NCBI GenBank assembly: GCA_015146655.1
Contig: VKHL01000025.1
Span: 124,001 to 188,000, forward strand
Reading direction: 5' to 3'
Length of the DNA stretch: 64,000 nt
DNA from: Ochromonas danica
Taxonomy: Eukaryota > Sar > Chrysophyceae > Chromulinales > Chromulinaceae
In this document: one piece after another, positions 46,901-59,000 of the stretch
How the letters are laid out: each line of letters opens with the position of its first letter
Numbering within the stretch: the first letter of the stretch is position 1
Translations under genes and position numbers: made by a program
Notes under the pieces: generated by a model
The model's database searches: none
What the model was told of the DNA's origin: nothing
What the model saw: the letters and a program-made list of their open reading frames with translations, nothing else

Positions 46901-47732
46901 CAGCAGGTAATGAACTTCTTTTCTCATAGGCTTCGAGAGTGCCTTCAGGAGCCAAATTTTCCATCCAATTTTGAAGATTTCGATTCTTCTGTAATCCCAA
47001 AAGACGCTCCTCTCGTAGATACTCTTCGTCAAATCCCACTTGCTGAAGCCAATCACCAGAAGTGGTTTGACTCGATTCTGCTAAAGCCCTCTCCAACTCT
47101 TTCTGCTCTCGTCGAGCCAACTTCCGCTTTTGATTAGCCGACAAGGAATCATATTGCCGTTCATCCATACTGTAGTCTTCACTCATATTCACTGAAGAAG
47201 AGGGTGCGAAGCTTTGGGGTTCTAACTGCGAGACTTCTTGGAATCTCTCCAGGAGCTGACCAATAAAATCCAGACCTGATTCTCCAACGAGGTCAAATAG
47301 GTGAGCTTGGGCCAGCTCAACACTTTCACTTCGTTTAAAAATCGCAATAATATTTGTGGCTAAAGTCTTAGCAGGGTCTGCAGTCATTAGCCAGGCAGAA
47401 ACGCCACCAGAGTCTCTCAGAGTGAAGTTGGTGCACAGTGTCATCAACCAGGACTCCAAAGCCTGGGGAGAAACAGCCTCTACCTCTTCAACCACATCTT
47501 CTGCAACTTTTGTGGTCAGAGCGAAAGGTGCAATGGGATTAAAAGGGATGGCCAGTCCAAACTCTTCTTCTCCAGACAGGTCAGTTGGGAGTTGATGGGC
47601 CTTGCGCCGATTAATGCGAAAATCTGCCACATCCCTAACTTCCTTGGAAAGGATATTCTTGTACAGTCTCGAAAACGATGATGGTAATGCTTCGCAGGCC
47701 ATTAGATATTGCTTTGTAAGTTCGCCTGGCAT
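40957..47732 (-). CDS. ASCC3: ASCC3/Slh1-type double Ski2-like RNA helicase
   Basis: Ten exons: 46676-47732, 46423-46614, 45571-46350, 43921-45498, 43725-43865, 43444-43679, 43126-43387, 42747-43055, 41707-42689 and 40957-41643, about 2,074 residues. It has two helicase cassettes, each with a Sec63-like domain. Cassette 1: [39 protein letters not shown]. Cassette 2: [40 protein letters not shown]. Text after motif III ([20 protein letters not shown], then [20 protein letters not shown]) matches Slh1/ASCC3 and not Brr2. ASCC3 splits collided ribosomes in ribosome quality control and unwinds DNA in alkylation repair. The 46351-46422 intron is 72 bp without stops. Both P-loops are split by phase-1 introns. 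The ATG at 47732 is the first in frame after an upstream stop. Confidence 0.95.
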
Positions 47733-47962
47733 TAGTTGTGGAGTTGGGACTGTGGGGTTGTGCCTTTGCGTGGGATTCTCACAGTTCCGCAAACCACTCG
47801 CGGCACAAACAGAACTCTGGGATTAGACTACAGTACATGTAGTTAACAGCCAACAACAACAATTCCTTTATGATTTTCAAAAGAATGCATCTTTGATTGG
47901 GATTCCAGAAGCTACTTATTTAAGCAAAAAACTTCAAAGATACTTCAAAAGTGCCTCCTAGT

Positions 47963-50900
47963 CTAGAACTCTAACTCCTCCAATGCGGTTTTCAACGCAT
48001 TCAATAAGCGCTGGCTTTCCATTTGCTGTTGTATATTGCTCAGCATCATCTTAATATCCACCGTCACTTCCTTTTTTGAGGCTTTTACCAAACAGAATAT
48101 CTTTTGCCCGTAGATACATTGAGCGGCGAGAGACGCAACGGAGGAAGATTCAGACTCGACAACATGTGCATGTAACTTTTGAGCGACCATCTTCCAAGCT
48201 TTCTTGGGTTTAGACCTAGCTTCAATCTTCAGAGAAGTTGTCATCCATTCCACGGAGGCAGATGCACCCTGGAAAATAGAGAAGAATGCATCTTCACTCA
48301 ACTTTAGTGGTTTCAAGACTCCGCAGATATCGATGAGAAGAAAACAATTAACTGGAACGGACTTGGACGCCAGCCGTACAGAACATGGAAGTTGCACCAA
48401 ATCCATAAGCTTGCTTGCAAGGTTCAGCACAGTAACAACCTTAACACTTTTACCCGGTGTTAATTCGGAGCTCGAAACTGGAACTTGGATAGGTCTAGCG
48501 AGCACAGAGCTGGCAGGAATGGTTATGTGGACATCAGTAGGTACCTGTGAGTCATTTCTTATATACCATCGAATAGTCATCTCCTGCCCAGACGAATTAT
48601 TACACGTGACATCATAATACACCGAGCAACATCCCTTTTCTTCCATTAGCAGTCGCCCTTCCTTGTTAAGCTTCTTATGAACTTCATTCACGGGAGGTAA
48701 CAGTTCTTGCATATTTATCCCATTAGAGTTCTGCATGGAGGAACAAACAACTTCATCCCTCTCTCCTTTCACATTTAGCGGCGAAGAATGCCAATCCAAA
48801 GCCAGGAGATCAGTTTGTTGCCCTTTCTTTTCATGGTCTGGCTCGGATATTCCCTTCAATTTTTCCTTTTTAGTCTTTCGCTCGTTCCCACGTTCTTCAG
48901 AAATATGCTTTTTCTTGCGCACCTTCTCCTTGTCTTTACTCTTGCGCTTTTCAGAGGACTCGTGCGGAATTATCCTTTCCTCTTCGATTCGACTACTCGG
49001 ATGGGAGCCATCAATATTGTTGTATTGAGTGCGATGTGTAGGCACATACAGAACTTCATCAGCTCGCAACGGCGTCGTAATATCAACGTCTCCGAGCTAA
49101 TTAACAGACAAAAATAGCAACATCAAGATGAAGATTTGAAGAAGAAGATTTGAAGAAGAAGAACTTACATCATTGCCGTCCTTGCTCACTTTCTTGCCTG
49201 ATTTAACTTTGGGTTTGCTTCTAACCTTGCTCCTCTTACCATTATCACTATCACTGTCATCAACGGCTTGTCCACCAGCTGGCAGTACATCTGTGCGATC
49301 AACAGCTACACGATGGCGATGGACATGTTTGTGCTTCTTGTGAGTCGAGGTATGATTACTCTTAGTTATATCCTGATGCAACGGAATATCATCGGCACCT
49401 TCACCTAGGATTCGCGAAAGCGGCGCAATATCCGGAACGTGCTTATTACCCAGAATGAATACGCTGTTCTCGTCGTTCCATGGTTTTTGACTACGATCAG
49501 TAGCCACCGTAGTATGATCAGAGACACTCTTGCGATCACTGTAAGCGGCCTGAGACTGCGCGTCCACTTCATTGCTGCCATAAGGCTTGGCTCGAGGTTC
49601 CACCTCAAATGCAGATGAGCGATAACCACCATTATCGGATAATAGATGCACTTTATTTATATGAGAATCCTGGGGCAACGCTGTCTCCAGCAACTTGTCC
49701 AACGCACTAGAATTCAGCTTTTCATCAAGATTCAGATCTTCGGGAACGGGTACTTTCTTTTGTGCTTTTGAATGGACAGCGTAGAAGGCCTCTCCAATCA
49801 TGGCTTGAAGGATATGCTGTTTCAGCTGAACCTGCCTGGCACCAGCATCATCAATTTCTTTCAAGCTAATAGGGCTGTACTGTGGAATAATCTGATCTAT
49901 CAAAGTACCCTTTCCTTCATCACTTCCCATTTTAGGGTCCCCAATTAGAGATTGCTCCCATTGGGTTGAGAGAATTCCCAATTCCGATAATAGAAGACGC
50001 AACACACTTGCCCGCTCTTGAACCTCCAAATCTTGACTCTAAACAAGAAATAAGCGGTAGGTGTAAGCAACATATTCATCAACATATTGACAGACCATTA
50101 TAATAGCTACCTGTATAAAGAGAGGAAGACCACCACGAAGTATACCAACTATTTCCGAGATCTCCTCGAAAGTGCAGTCGGTAGAAGCGCGGAAAAAGCA
50201 TTTTGTGGCAGCTTGAATGAAAACAATTTGAACAGAAGAAGACAAGATGGTTACTCGCGGATGTAACAATGCTTTCATTGCCAGACAATGAAGCTTTTGA
50301 CCACGCCAAAGTGAGCGCACAGCATCTCCATTCACCCCTTCGATCCAGAAAATACCATCTCCTTCCTCCTCTTCTTCATCATCTAACTCATCTGACGTGT
50401 CTTTGGCAATGCTACTCAATATATAAGCATATTCACCAATAATAAAAGCAGCGGCACGCAGCACCTCCCCCATAACGTCTCGAGCACTTCCAAGGGTATT
50501 CTGATCGTTGAAAAGCATGGATAGACAAGTATCGACAGCAAACGGCCGAACGTCTTCCACCCGTAACGCAATATCGATCAATTGATTGGCAACTTCTTCC
50601 CCATGGTTGGAACCTGGCATAACGGCAAGGTCGGCAAGAACACAAATGTACCATGCAAAGTCAGTTACCAAAGAGTACTTGTCCCGACAGGACATAATCA
50701 ATATCGTGGATATAACTTCGTCACGATAAGTACCCTCTGATCGACGTGCATGTTCACGAAGGTGATTCACCAAGTCGATCAAACTTCTCTTTGAAACAAC
50801 TCCGGAGAGCAGCTCGAGTGCTTTGGTCCGAATGGTCGTGTCTTCATCATCCAAGCAGTGAAGAATAGAATCGCGATGCTCTAAAATGCTACGAGGACTG

Positions 50901-52013
50901 CTCCTCATAAGGTTACAGAGGCCTACAAGACCCAAATATTTGAGATTCTGATCAGGATCAGCAACGAATTGCTTCAAGGAGTCTGAGCAAAGTTTAATCA
51001 CGGAGGCAATATTCTTAACCTCGCTACCATCCTCCTTTCTGGAATGAGGCAGAGCCTCTGTCAGCGCATATATACACTCATATTGTAGTGACTTAGCAGT
51101 GGTATTCTGGATTATAGCAGATAACGGATCTAACAGCTTTCGAGCTAAACGAGGCTCTTCAGAAACCAATGAAGTCATCAACTTTACCACCTTGATCAGC
51201 ATCCAATTGTTGGATGAAGTAGTGAGAAGACGGAATAGTTTTGGCGCCATTGGCAGATAGTTGCGGGGATTCTTATTGGCCAACTCACAGATAACATTGA
51301 CCGCAGTCGATACAACTGGCATTTCGCTATCATCGAGCCGCTCTTTGAGCTTATCAAAAGTAAGTCTCAATCCTTGAGGATACTTCATGTATAGTTTATA
51401 CATAGCTAGGATGGCCTTCTTGCGCACATAAGGTTGTTGATGGTTCATGAGCGTGACCACATCAGCTATACAATCTCTCGCTAATTCTTTGGTCACAATA
51501 TTTGCCAAACAATTAATTGCCAATCCAATCTCATAGAAGCCACAGTTCATATTTGAGAACTCTTTCTTAAAGAGATTCGTGGTGAGAAGGATGACGTCGG
51601 TGGACTCATCGAAGATCTGGATGGACATTTCAATTAGTAATTTGGACGTAAAGAAAGTTCAAGAGACATACCTGGTTTGCTGCTAGATAGCCAATTCGCT
51701 TATGGCCAAAGCGGTTTTGTGACATGACTTCAATGATGTGGAAGGAGGCCCAGCTCATGTTGAAGCCATTCATCTGCAAATAGGTGATCTTTCGAACCTA
51801 GAGTCCATGAACAGGTGTAAGGATCAGATCCAATGAAGGCGATTAATTTAGGATAAGTCATACAGCTTCAGCTTTGATGAAAGGGTCGGTGGACTTCAGC
51901 TCATTCTTGATGTCCACGATGGCCTGGGAGATAAAGGAAGAGGTGTCTTTTTTATGGCTGCGAATACCTTTCACCAGGTCTTGAAGAGTTCTCTGGAAAA
52001 TAGGATCTGACAT
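47963..52013 (-). CDS. AP3D1: AP-3 adaptor complex subunit delta
   Basis: Five exons, 51864-52013, 51672-51797, 50111-51616, 49169-50038 and 47963-49096, about 1,261 residues. AP-3 delta is the large subunit of the AP-3 coat that moves cargo from endosomes to lysosome-like organelles. The adaptin trunk is clear: LQDLVKGIRSHKKDTSSFIS, then KITYLQMNGFNMSWASFHII, VMSQNRFGHKRIGYLAANQ, PYVRKKAILAMYKLYMKYPQ, VNVICELANKNPRNYLPMAP, DQNLKYLGLVGLCNLM and GTYRDEVISTILIMS. A long charged hinge follows (Lys/Glu-rich KSKDKEKVRKKKH), then a C-terminal ear-like beta domain. The ATG at 52013 gives the conserved N-terminus (MSDPIFQRTL). An open frame runs further upstream without an ATG. Length fits the family (about 1,150-1,200 in animals). 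Confidence 0.93.
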
Positions 52014-52514
52014 ATTGTATCCAATAGACTCACAGAGATGTTCTGCCCGGTCCTGGATAAATGGATGAACTAACTCTCCTTGGCTGATATAGATCACACG
52101 AGAAGAGACCCCAGCGCCAGAGCGACGATTATTACCATCGCACGCAAGGGAAGAGAAGTCCAATTTAAAAGCAAATTAGTGTTTCGCTACAGCTGAATAT
52201 CTTATGTAACGTTAGGTGGAGCTTTAAATAAAAGATAAATAAAAATGTTGCTATCGCAATGAGTCTATATCCCAGGCTTCGACTTGCTACACCAACTTGC
52301 TACATCAACACAAAACCATTCAATCAAAAGCCAGATCTGGACATTTGGATTGTGACCTTCTTGTTTTGGTTGTATTTTGATGGGATAGAGAAGGTTCTAT
52401 TGCCATTCTGGAGTTCTGTTCACTATCTACGTATATTTCTCCCAGTTTGACAGAGTAACTTCTCAGTGGCTCTAAGCTTTCGTTCTCTCCATTTCCTTTC
52501 TCGAACAGTGTGAT
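52014..52514. other. Divergent promoter region AP-3 delta / bZIP
   Basis: 501 bp between two divergent starts. The AP-3 delta frame stays open for at least 50 codons upstream of its ATG, so a non-AUG start or an upstream exon is possible. No other feature seen. Confidence 0.4.
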
Positions 52515-53471
52515 ATGAGCCAAACGGCCTTCGCCCTCGAAGCTTCTTCCGCTACTATGACTGATGCCGAGACTTTAAAATTGCAAGACCTGGCAGAAAA
52601 GAAAAAAAGAAGACTAGAAAGAAACAGACAAAGCGCTCGACAATGTAGGAAGCGAAAGAAGGAGAAGAAGATCTTGCTAAGGCAGCAGCTCGCCCATCTA
52701 GAAGCTGACAACCTGCAGCTGCGCCTCAAGCTTCAAGTTGGCGATGAAACCAACAGCTTGGATCAAAGCGTCTTTATTACCAATAAGCTGAATGAGATGA
52801 TTAAGGAAGGTGCCACTGATGCGGAAATCCAGAGGACCATCCAAGAGCTCAAGGAGAGGTTCTCAGACTATGGCCGCGATCGCAGATCAGCGATCGACTT
52901 TCACATTGCTCAGCTTCGTAGATGTCTACAGCCTACTCAAACTACCAGAGCGATATTGTGGTTGATGAGTTTGGCGCCAAAGTATCATGATTTAAACACA
53001 GGAGATGTGCTTATCCCTCCAACCGATGAGCTCTCTATGCTCTGGCACAGCTTGCTGGAGGGTATTCGACCAGACACAGAGCAAAGAAAACTTATGGTTT
53101 CGTACACCGCACCTAAAGATTCCAATCTGGATCCCTTCATTGCTATCAATAACACAACAGAGTCTTGTAATAAAATATTGGACCGCATCGTGGACATCAT
53201 CTGTAATAAGAATGACAATCTTGACCAAGAAATGGCCAATATTCAAAGTATATTAAGCGCAAGACAAATTGCTAAGTTTATCCTCTGGATTGACCGAAAT
53301 CCTGCATGCATGCAGATGCTCGAAGCTCTTTGGCCTCACATGACCTATGCTCCGACAACTGTTCCTCCCACCATCGACGGCAATAGCGTGGGAGAGAACC
53401 TGTCAAGTTTAGGGGATTTGGATGGATACGGTGAAGATGATTCTGATGACGATAGCTCTGGCTCAGACTAA
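52515..53471 (+). CDS. bZIP transcription factor with conserved C-terminal helical domain
   Basis: A single exon of 318 residues. The basic region at residues ~30-52 (KKKRRLERNRQSARQCRKRK) carries the bZIP core N-x-x-S-A-x-x-C/S-R. It is followed by a short leucine zipper (LRQQLAHLEADNLQLRLKLQ). The remaining two thirds hold helical segments, including RSAIDFHIAQLRRCLQPTQT and QIAKFILWIDRNPACMQMLE, and an Asp/Ser-rich acidic tail (EDDSDDDSSGSD). The Cys in the basic region gives N-R-Q-S-A-R-Q-C-R. The C-terminal helical pattern, with Q-P-x-Q-x-x-x-x-I-x-W and a later copy-like A-K-F-x-x-W, is one I associate loosely with stramenopile bZIPs. It is a nuclear DNA-binding regulator. Targets are unknown. 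Confidence 0.85.
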   Translation: MSQTAFALEASSATMTDAETLKLQDLAEKKKRRLERNRQSARQCRKRKKEKKILLRQQLAHLEADNLQLRLKLQVGDETNSLDQSVFITNKLNEMIKEGATDAEIQRTIQELKERFSDYGRDRRSAIDFHIAQLRRCLQPTQTTRAILWLMSLAPKYHDLNTGDVLIPPTDELSMLWHSLLEGIRPDTEQRKLMVSYTAPKDSNLDPFIAINNTTESCNKILDRIVDIICNKNDNLDQEMANIQSILSARQIAKFILWIDRNPACMQMLEALWPHMTYAPTTVPPTIDGNSVGENLSSLGDLDGYGEDDSDDDSSGSD

Positions 53472-53540
53472 TGATTGAGCGATGCGTCTGTTTCTGTTTA
53501 ACTTAGTCAAAAGACACATCGTCTATTCTTAATAACTCTG

Positions 53541-54335
53541 TCACTTCATTCGCCGCTTCTTGCTCTTCTTCTCCGTAGGTTTGTCTTCTATATCCTCTTC
53601 CTCCTCCTCCACCACGACATTGCTGTCAAGCATTACATCATCGCCTTTCCAGCTCTTTTCATTATCAGCAACCAAGCCCTCTATTCTGACTCCTTCTTCA
53701 CGCTTTTTCTGGAATTCCCTCTCGTGCTCTTCGGTACGTTCAGGACAATATTTCGCTAAATGCGTTTTTTGGAAGCAAATGTGACAGCAGCCACCATTTG
53801 GATATAGACCATTTGCATTCTCAGGGCAATCTCTAGAGATGTGACCTTTCTGCTTGCAGATGAAACAGGAAGCAAATGGAAGGCTGCCAGAAGGGTCACG
53901 AGGATCAGGACAGTTCTTAAGCGTATGATCTTTCGAACCGCAATTAAAGCAAATTTGATTATCAATTTCCTCTTTTCTCGCTTCTCTTTTGGTTAACTTT
54001 GGACAATCTTTCAAGAAATGACCTCGCTTTCGGCAGCCCAAGCAAATAGTGAAATTGGCACTTTCTTTCTCTCTCTGTTTCTCCAGGTCGTCATGATACT
54101 TGCGCTTCCTATCTTCTTTGGTAAGCTTTGGTAACATTTTCTTTTCCTTTGTTGCCCTTCTCTCTAACTGTCTTTTGGAGAGACTCAAGGTTTTCTCGAT
54201 GGCATGAGAGATTTTGGTGATTCTTCTACGTTCTTGCTTAGTGATTTCATTTCTCTCAACCATTTCGGCAAGTTTACCGCCATTGATTTCATTATTTGCC
54301 AATCGGCGAGCTAGCTGCTCCAATCTATCCATCAT
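53541..54335 (-). CDS. ZCCHC9: ZCCHC9-like four-zinc-knuckle RNA-binding protein
   Basis: A single exon of 264 residues with two adjacent ATGs at the start. Four CCHC knuckles are evenly spaced: CLGCRKRGHFLKDC (~98), CFNCGSKDHTLKNC (~129), CFICKQKGHISRDC (~156) and CHICFQKTHLAKYC (~185). An N-terminal basic helical part (RERKRKYHDD-like) comes before and an acidic then Lys/Arg-rich tail (EEEEEDIEDKPTEKKSKKRR) after, as in ZCCHC9/Air-like nucleolar proteins. ZCCHC9 is linked to rRNA processing and exosome targeting. It converges on the bZIP gene with only 69 bp between stops. Confidence 0.9.
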   Translation of the reverse strand: MMDRLEQLARRLANNEINGGKLAEMVERNEITKQERRRITKISHAIEKTLSLSKRQLERRATKEKKMLPKLTKEDRKRKYHDDLEKQREKESANFTICLGCRKRGHFLKDCPKLTKREARKEEIDNQICFNCGSKDHTLKNCPDPRDPSGSLPFASCFICKQKGHISRDCPENANGLYPNGGCCHICFQKTHLAKYCPERTEEHEREFQKKREEGVRIEGLVADNEKSWKGDDVMLDSNVVVEEEEEDIEDKPTEKKSKKRRMK

Positions 54336-54682
54336 TGACAGACCCTCAGAAATGAGTGGAAAACATCAAAAGGGTTTCGCTGGTCCTGCATGCCTGTTTT
54401 TCTCCTCGCGAAGAAGTCGTTTTTCCCAAGTTGAAAAACTCACTCCTCGCACCCCGCTTCTGTTGGCACTCTCCATTGTTCGAAACAAAGTCAAGCAGTG
54501 CCTGCGTGGCAAGTGCGCGACCAGGCTGACTGACTGTGTGGGCCGCCGTGACGGCAGGGACAGCTGCGGCCCGAGGGAGCCTGCGGGGTGCTCCCCTCCC
54601 ACCGGCTGGCGAAGTGTTCTGTTTTCAGGTGTTCACTTCACATTTTATCGAAGTGCGAGGCCTCTGGTTGAAGAACAACGAA

Positions 54683-55577
54683 ATGACCAATAGTAGATTA
54701 AAGAAGAGATCATTTGAGCCCGAGGGCTTAGAAGGAAGAAGAGGAGATATGGACTTGGACACTAGTACTCCGAGATCGGGAAAATGGACGGCGGAGGAGG
54801 AAAATTTCGCCTTCAGATTGTAAGTTCGACATTCGATCATTCGATGGAACGAATCTGACCCTGAAAAATTCCTTGTTTTCTCCATCGCCACAATAGGATT
54901 CGAGATTTTGAATCAGGTGTTTTGTTGGATTGTGAAGATGGCTGCACTCTTCGTTCCTATTTGGCGAGAAAGCTTAACTGCGCGCCGATGAGGATATCGA
55001 AGAAGTTCGCGGGCAAGTGTATCGGCAAGGTGAGCCCTCTTTCTCCATCAGCATTCTTATTAAACATGCTAAAATGTTTTCTTTTCGTTGATAATAGCAT
55101 ACATTCACGAGAAAGCCTGGAGCTCTCCAAGGTTCTGTTGGTGGCGCCATTTCCGAAAGCCTATGGATCGACAACAAAGAGGAGTTTTTGAGAAGAAAAA
55201 CCCCAAGAATGTCTTTCAGAGCTCATTCACCGCAAGACAATCAGTTTTATGACGATTCTGATGATTCAATGAGGTCGCCTGACTTTACGAATGAGGAATA
55301 TTCGTTTGCCGATAATGACTGCAAGCCTTCCTTTTACACCCAGCCATATGGTGGAAACAGCTTCGCTAGGCTTGATTCGGCAAAGGGATATCCATTCGGC
55401 ACTTACGATCATTTTTCTAATCTGGGCACTGACTTAGCTGAGAGTGAAGGACCAGCCAATTTTGAAACGGATGAGTGGAGAGACGTACTTGCTTACTTCT
55501 GGGGTCCTGAAGAGATGCAAGTAGTCTCTAATGCCATGACAAGGAATATTTCGTATGCATCCCTTTTTACGGAGTGA
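54683..55577 (+). CDS. SANT/Myb-like protein of the R-I-S-K-K-F-A-G type
   Basis: Three exons, 54683-54819, 54897-55029 and 55098-55577, give 249 residues. Residues ~32-90 read SGKWTAEEENFAFRLIRDFE, then GCTLRSYLARKLNCAPMRIS and KKFAGKCIGK. This domain starts like a Myb/SANT repeat (W-T-x-E-E-E) and ends with the conserved P-M-R-I-S-K-K-F-A-G-x-x-I-G-K. I know this motif from expanded families in diatoms and other stramenopile or haptophyte algae, where its role is undescribed. The C-terminal ~150 residues are acidic and aromatic (NEEYSFADNDCKPSFYTQPY), with a terminal WRDVLAYFWGPEEMQVVS. It is likely a nuclear regulator. Introns fall inside the conserved block, and joining them restores the motif exactly. 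Confidence 0.8.
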
Positions 55578-56055
55578 GGCTTGTTCAAAGACAGCTCTAT
55601 TTTGACCCATCCATTAGCATTTTGTTGTTACTAAAGTTTTGTGCATACATCCAGCAGAATATATTCCTACCAGGACAAAGAAGAAAGCTTTTCCTATCTA
55701 TGTAAATTTAAAAAAATGTGACTGGCTAATGGATGGAACAAGCTTGTGCGACAGAGTTAGCAACACAGCTTGAGAACTATCTTATGAACCAACCCAAAGG
55801 ATTGAAATATTTGATTCTTTCTTTAACAGCACCAGAGTCTCCAGGTGGTCATTCCAGCCTTTAAAGACAATCCTTTGGATTAGAGCGCAAGTGTTAGCTA
55901 GATCATCAGAACAACGACAACAAAACACATGTTGTGCCCCCAACCGTCAAAACACATCCCACAAACGCGATTTTCTGAGTTGAGGCGATGGGCCGTTACG
56001 CTGCTGCTGTGTGCTTTGGCGGTGACCCCGGTTTGCTGTGATCAAATGATATAAA
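55578..56055. other. Intergenic region with a long-range inverted repeat
   Basis: In the 3' flank of the SANT-like gene, 55607-55618 (ccatccattagc) is complementary to 55725-55736, and 55579-55586 (gcttgttc) to 55736-55743, so the transcript end could fold into a two-part hairpin. The remaining DNA is unremarkable up to the start of the coiled-coil gene. Confidence 0.45.
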
Positions 56056-59000
56056 ATGAACGTCACTGGGAGTGATTTCGCTTCAACTGGCATGGACCAG
56101 TTTGGAGTCACTTATGGTAGTCAAGGCGGCGGGGCGACCATGACCACCGCGGAGCTCCCTGCTGGTGCCCAGTCTTTTGCTTCTAACTTCCGCAACAGAA
56201 ACACGGCAATGACCACGGAAGAGCTCCGCAAGGCTAGAGAAAATCGAGCAGCTGAAGCTTTGCGCATGAAAGACGAACAATTGCACATTTTGTCTGAGCA
56301 GAACGCGAGTCTGTTGAAGACCATCGATAAGGTAAGGATGGTGTTATCATGTGGAGAATAACAAGATGAAAATAACTGATACTTTTTCTCAGTTGGAAGA
56401 AGATGCCAACTCTATACAACTAGAAAAGCTTGCTGTTGAGCAGGAGAATCGTAGTTTGCGGGATTCGAATTTCGAGCTGCAGAGCAAGACCCGCGCTGCT
56501 GAGACTATCGCAAAGCGAGTACAAATTGAAGTGGCTGACAAAGAGAAACAATTACGCATAATGACTGACCAAAACTCTGAACTATTGCGACTATTGGAGA
56601 GTGAGGAGACGCTTACCGCGAAGCTGCAAGGCGAGGTGGCAGAGTTGCGCTCGGAATTGGATGAATTGCGCCAGAAGTACACGGCGTTGCTCGCAACTGC
56701 CAAAACACATGAAGAACTAGCCACTAAGGCTGCCAAAGAAGGTCAACTGAGAGCTGAGGAAATTCGTCTTCTTCGAGTAGAAACGGAGCAATTGAAACAA
56801 CAAAATACCGAATTGAAGATGAAGACTCAAATTGAAGTGGAAGCCTTGCAAGAGCAGTTGCGCGTACGGAAAGAAAAGCAATACCAGCTACTAGAAAAGC
56901 TTCAAGCGCAGGAAGAGGCCAAGAGGCAGGCCGAGGATCAAGTTGCGGGTATGGAGGAGCAGCTTCGAGGCCTGCATGCTCGCAATGTGGATCTGGAAAC
57001 GCAAAACAAAGTTGAATCTCGCAGTAAGACAAACGTGGAAGAGGCCAATAAGGAGCTTCAAACTGAAAACAATAACTTGGTGAACCAGTGCCGAGAGCTT
57101 CAGGGAAAGATCGATCGCAGCGAGAAAGAGCGATTGCGCATGGAGGCCGAGGCACGCGCTGGAGCAGATCAACTTCGCGAGATGTCTGAAAAGGTCTTCC
57201 AGCTTCTCGAAAGATTGAAATTAGCAGAGCTGGGCAAGACAAAGGCAATGGAGGCTTTGAAAAAGAAGGAGTTGGATATGGTCTCATTGCAGAAGAAGAA
57301 TGCTCGGCTGCTGAAGGAAGCGGCAGATGAAGGCAAATCACGTGTTAAGTCTGAGATGGACAACAAGGTCCTTCAAGAGCAAGTGCGTGCCTTGAAGAAG
57401 AACAATACTACTTTGGCGCAGAAATCGAAAGAGGAAGCTGCTGCTCGTTGTCGTGTGATGGAAGAGCGGGACCAACTTGAAGAAAAGGGTCGTGCGATGG
57501 AATCACGTCTCTCCTTCCTGCTCAACAAAGTCCAATCTGATGAAGAAGCACGATTGCTTCAGGTTGAAGATCGCAAGAAACTTGAAGCTCAAGTATTGTC
57601 ATACTCGGAGAAGTGCGAAGAACTACAGCAGAAGGTGACTGAGATGGGCGAGAGCAACCGCATTATCACTCAGGCCTTACGACTCAAGCAGGAGGAGATA
57701 TCTTCATTGGAGGTCAAGTATCAGCATGCAATGCAAGAATTAGACTCTCGAGAAAAGGAATTGGCACAGATACATGGTGGGCCAGGGCAGTCAGCAGCAT
57801 CTGCTGGCCAAGATGACGAGGAAGGGGCTCGTGCAGATGATATCGAACAGGTGCGTTTGAATGAAGGTCGCGGACGCTTCTATGTTGAAGCTCGCTCCAT
57901 TGGTGGAGGATCGTTGTTGCTATTGAAGGCGAGAAAGCCCCTGTACAAAGAATGGCTTGATCGCTTCGCTGTGAATGACTTCCTAAAACGAGCACAGAAA
58001 ACTACTCGATTCCGAGATATGGTGGTCGAGAAATTTGCTGCAGTCTATGGTTTACTTATGGTCGAAGAAGAGGAGAAAACACAATTCTTACAGCAAATTC
58101 AATCCAGGGATCAGCATATTGATGTTCAGCAGCGTAAGCTGGCCTTGGTGCAGGATTCGCTAGCGGCCGAGGAAGATGCTAAGCGGCGTATGCTTCTGCG
58201 CTATATTCATGCTGTCAAAGAGCATGCAACTACAGTTGGTCCTGGAGGAGCAGGTGGAATCTTGCAACTGCCGGAGTCTAATCTAGGTGATGAGGAAGTG
58301 CATGCTCTGTCTGCCCTTCTGCGCAACAACCTCTCCATAGAAGAAGTCAATTTACGTGGTAACCTTGTTAGCGATGATGGTGCCCGAGCTCTCGCTGCTG
58401 TTCTCTCTGGACGCTCTGGTATACGACTGCTTGATTTACGGGGTAATAAGATCTCAAGAGCGGGTATCAAGGCGCTAGCCGAAGCTTTGGAGCGATCTGG
58501 GCGTGTTAAGCATGTTTATGTACATGCTGGTGGTAAGATTGAAGCTTTAGGCACAAAGGTGAAGGATGCAACAATGTCTGGTACCTCGGCTCTGGCTACT
58601 GATGGCGCAAGTAATGCCGCTGGTGCCGCTGGTGCCGCTGTAGAAACTGTTTGCGTTGTTGATGTTCGTGACAACTCTCCCGAGTCTGTCAATGTGCCTT
58701 ATGTTCTTGATAAGGTGGTCGATCCTTCGTCTTCCGCTCAAGACTTCCATCCCCTCCAACTGGTAGAAAGCAGTGGTAAAGGGATCAAGCCAGGTCCGAA
58801 GACAGACAGCTTGATGCCTAGCAAAGGAAAACAACCTGGTGGGCACAAGATCTTAGCGCGCTCCTTGACTGGATTTCCTGCCAATAACAACAATTCTCCT
58901 GTGGATGAAGAGGCCTTGACAGAAAGTGAAAGACAACGTCGTAAGTTGAAGGCACATGAAGAACAGTTGCGCATGATGCGAGAGTCTCAATGGAAAGGTC

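Noticed and set aside
47732-47792. Longer start for ASCC3 at 47792
   Set aside because: That codon is TTG and there is no ATG between it and the upstream in-frame stop; 47732 is the first ATG.
52013-52163. Longer AP-3 delta start at 52163
   Set aside because: The codon is TTG and the extra residues have no counterpart in the family; the ATG at 52013 fits the conserved N-terminus.
54214-54693. 159-codon plus-strand frame over the ZCCHC9 start
   Set aside because: Antisense shadow of ZCCHC9 and its promoter, with no recognisable product.
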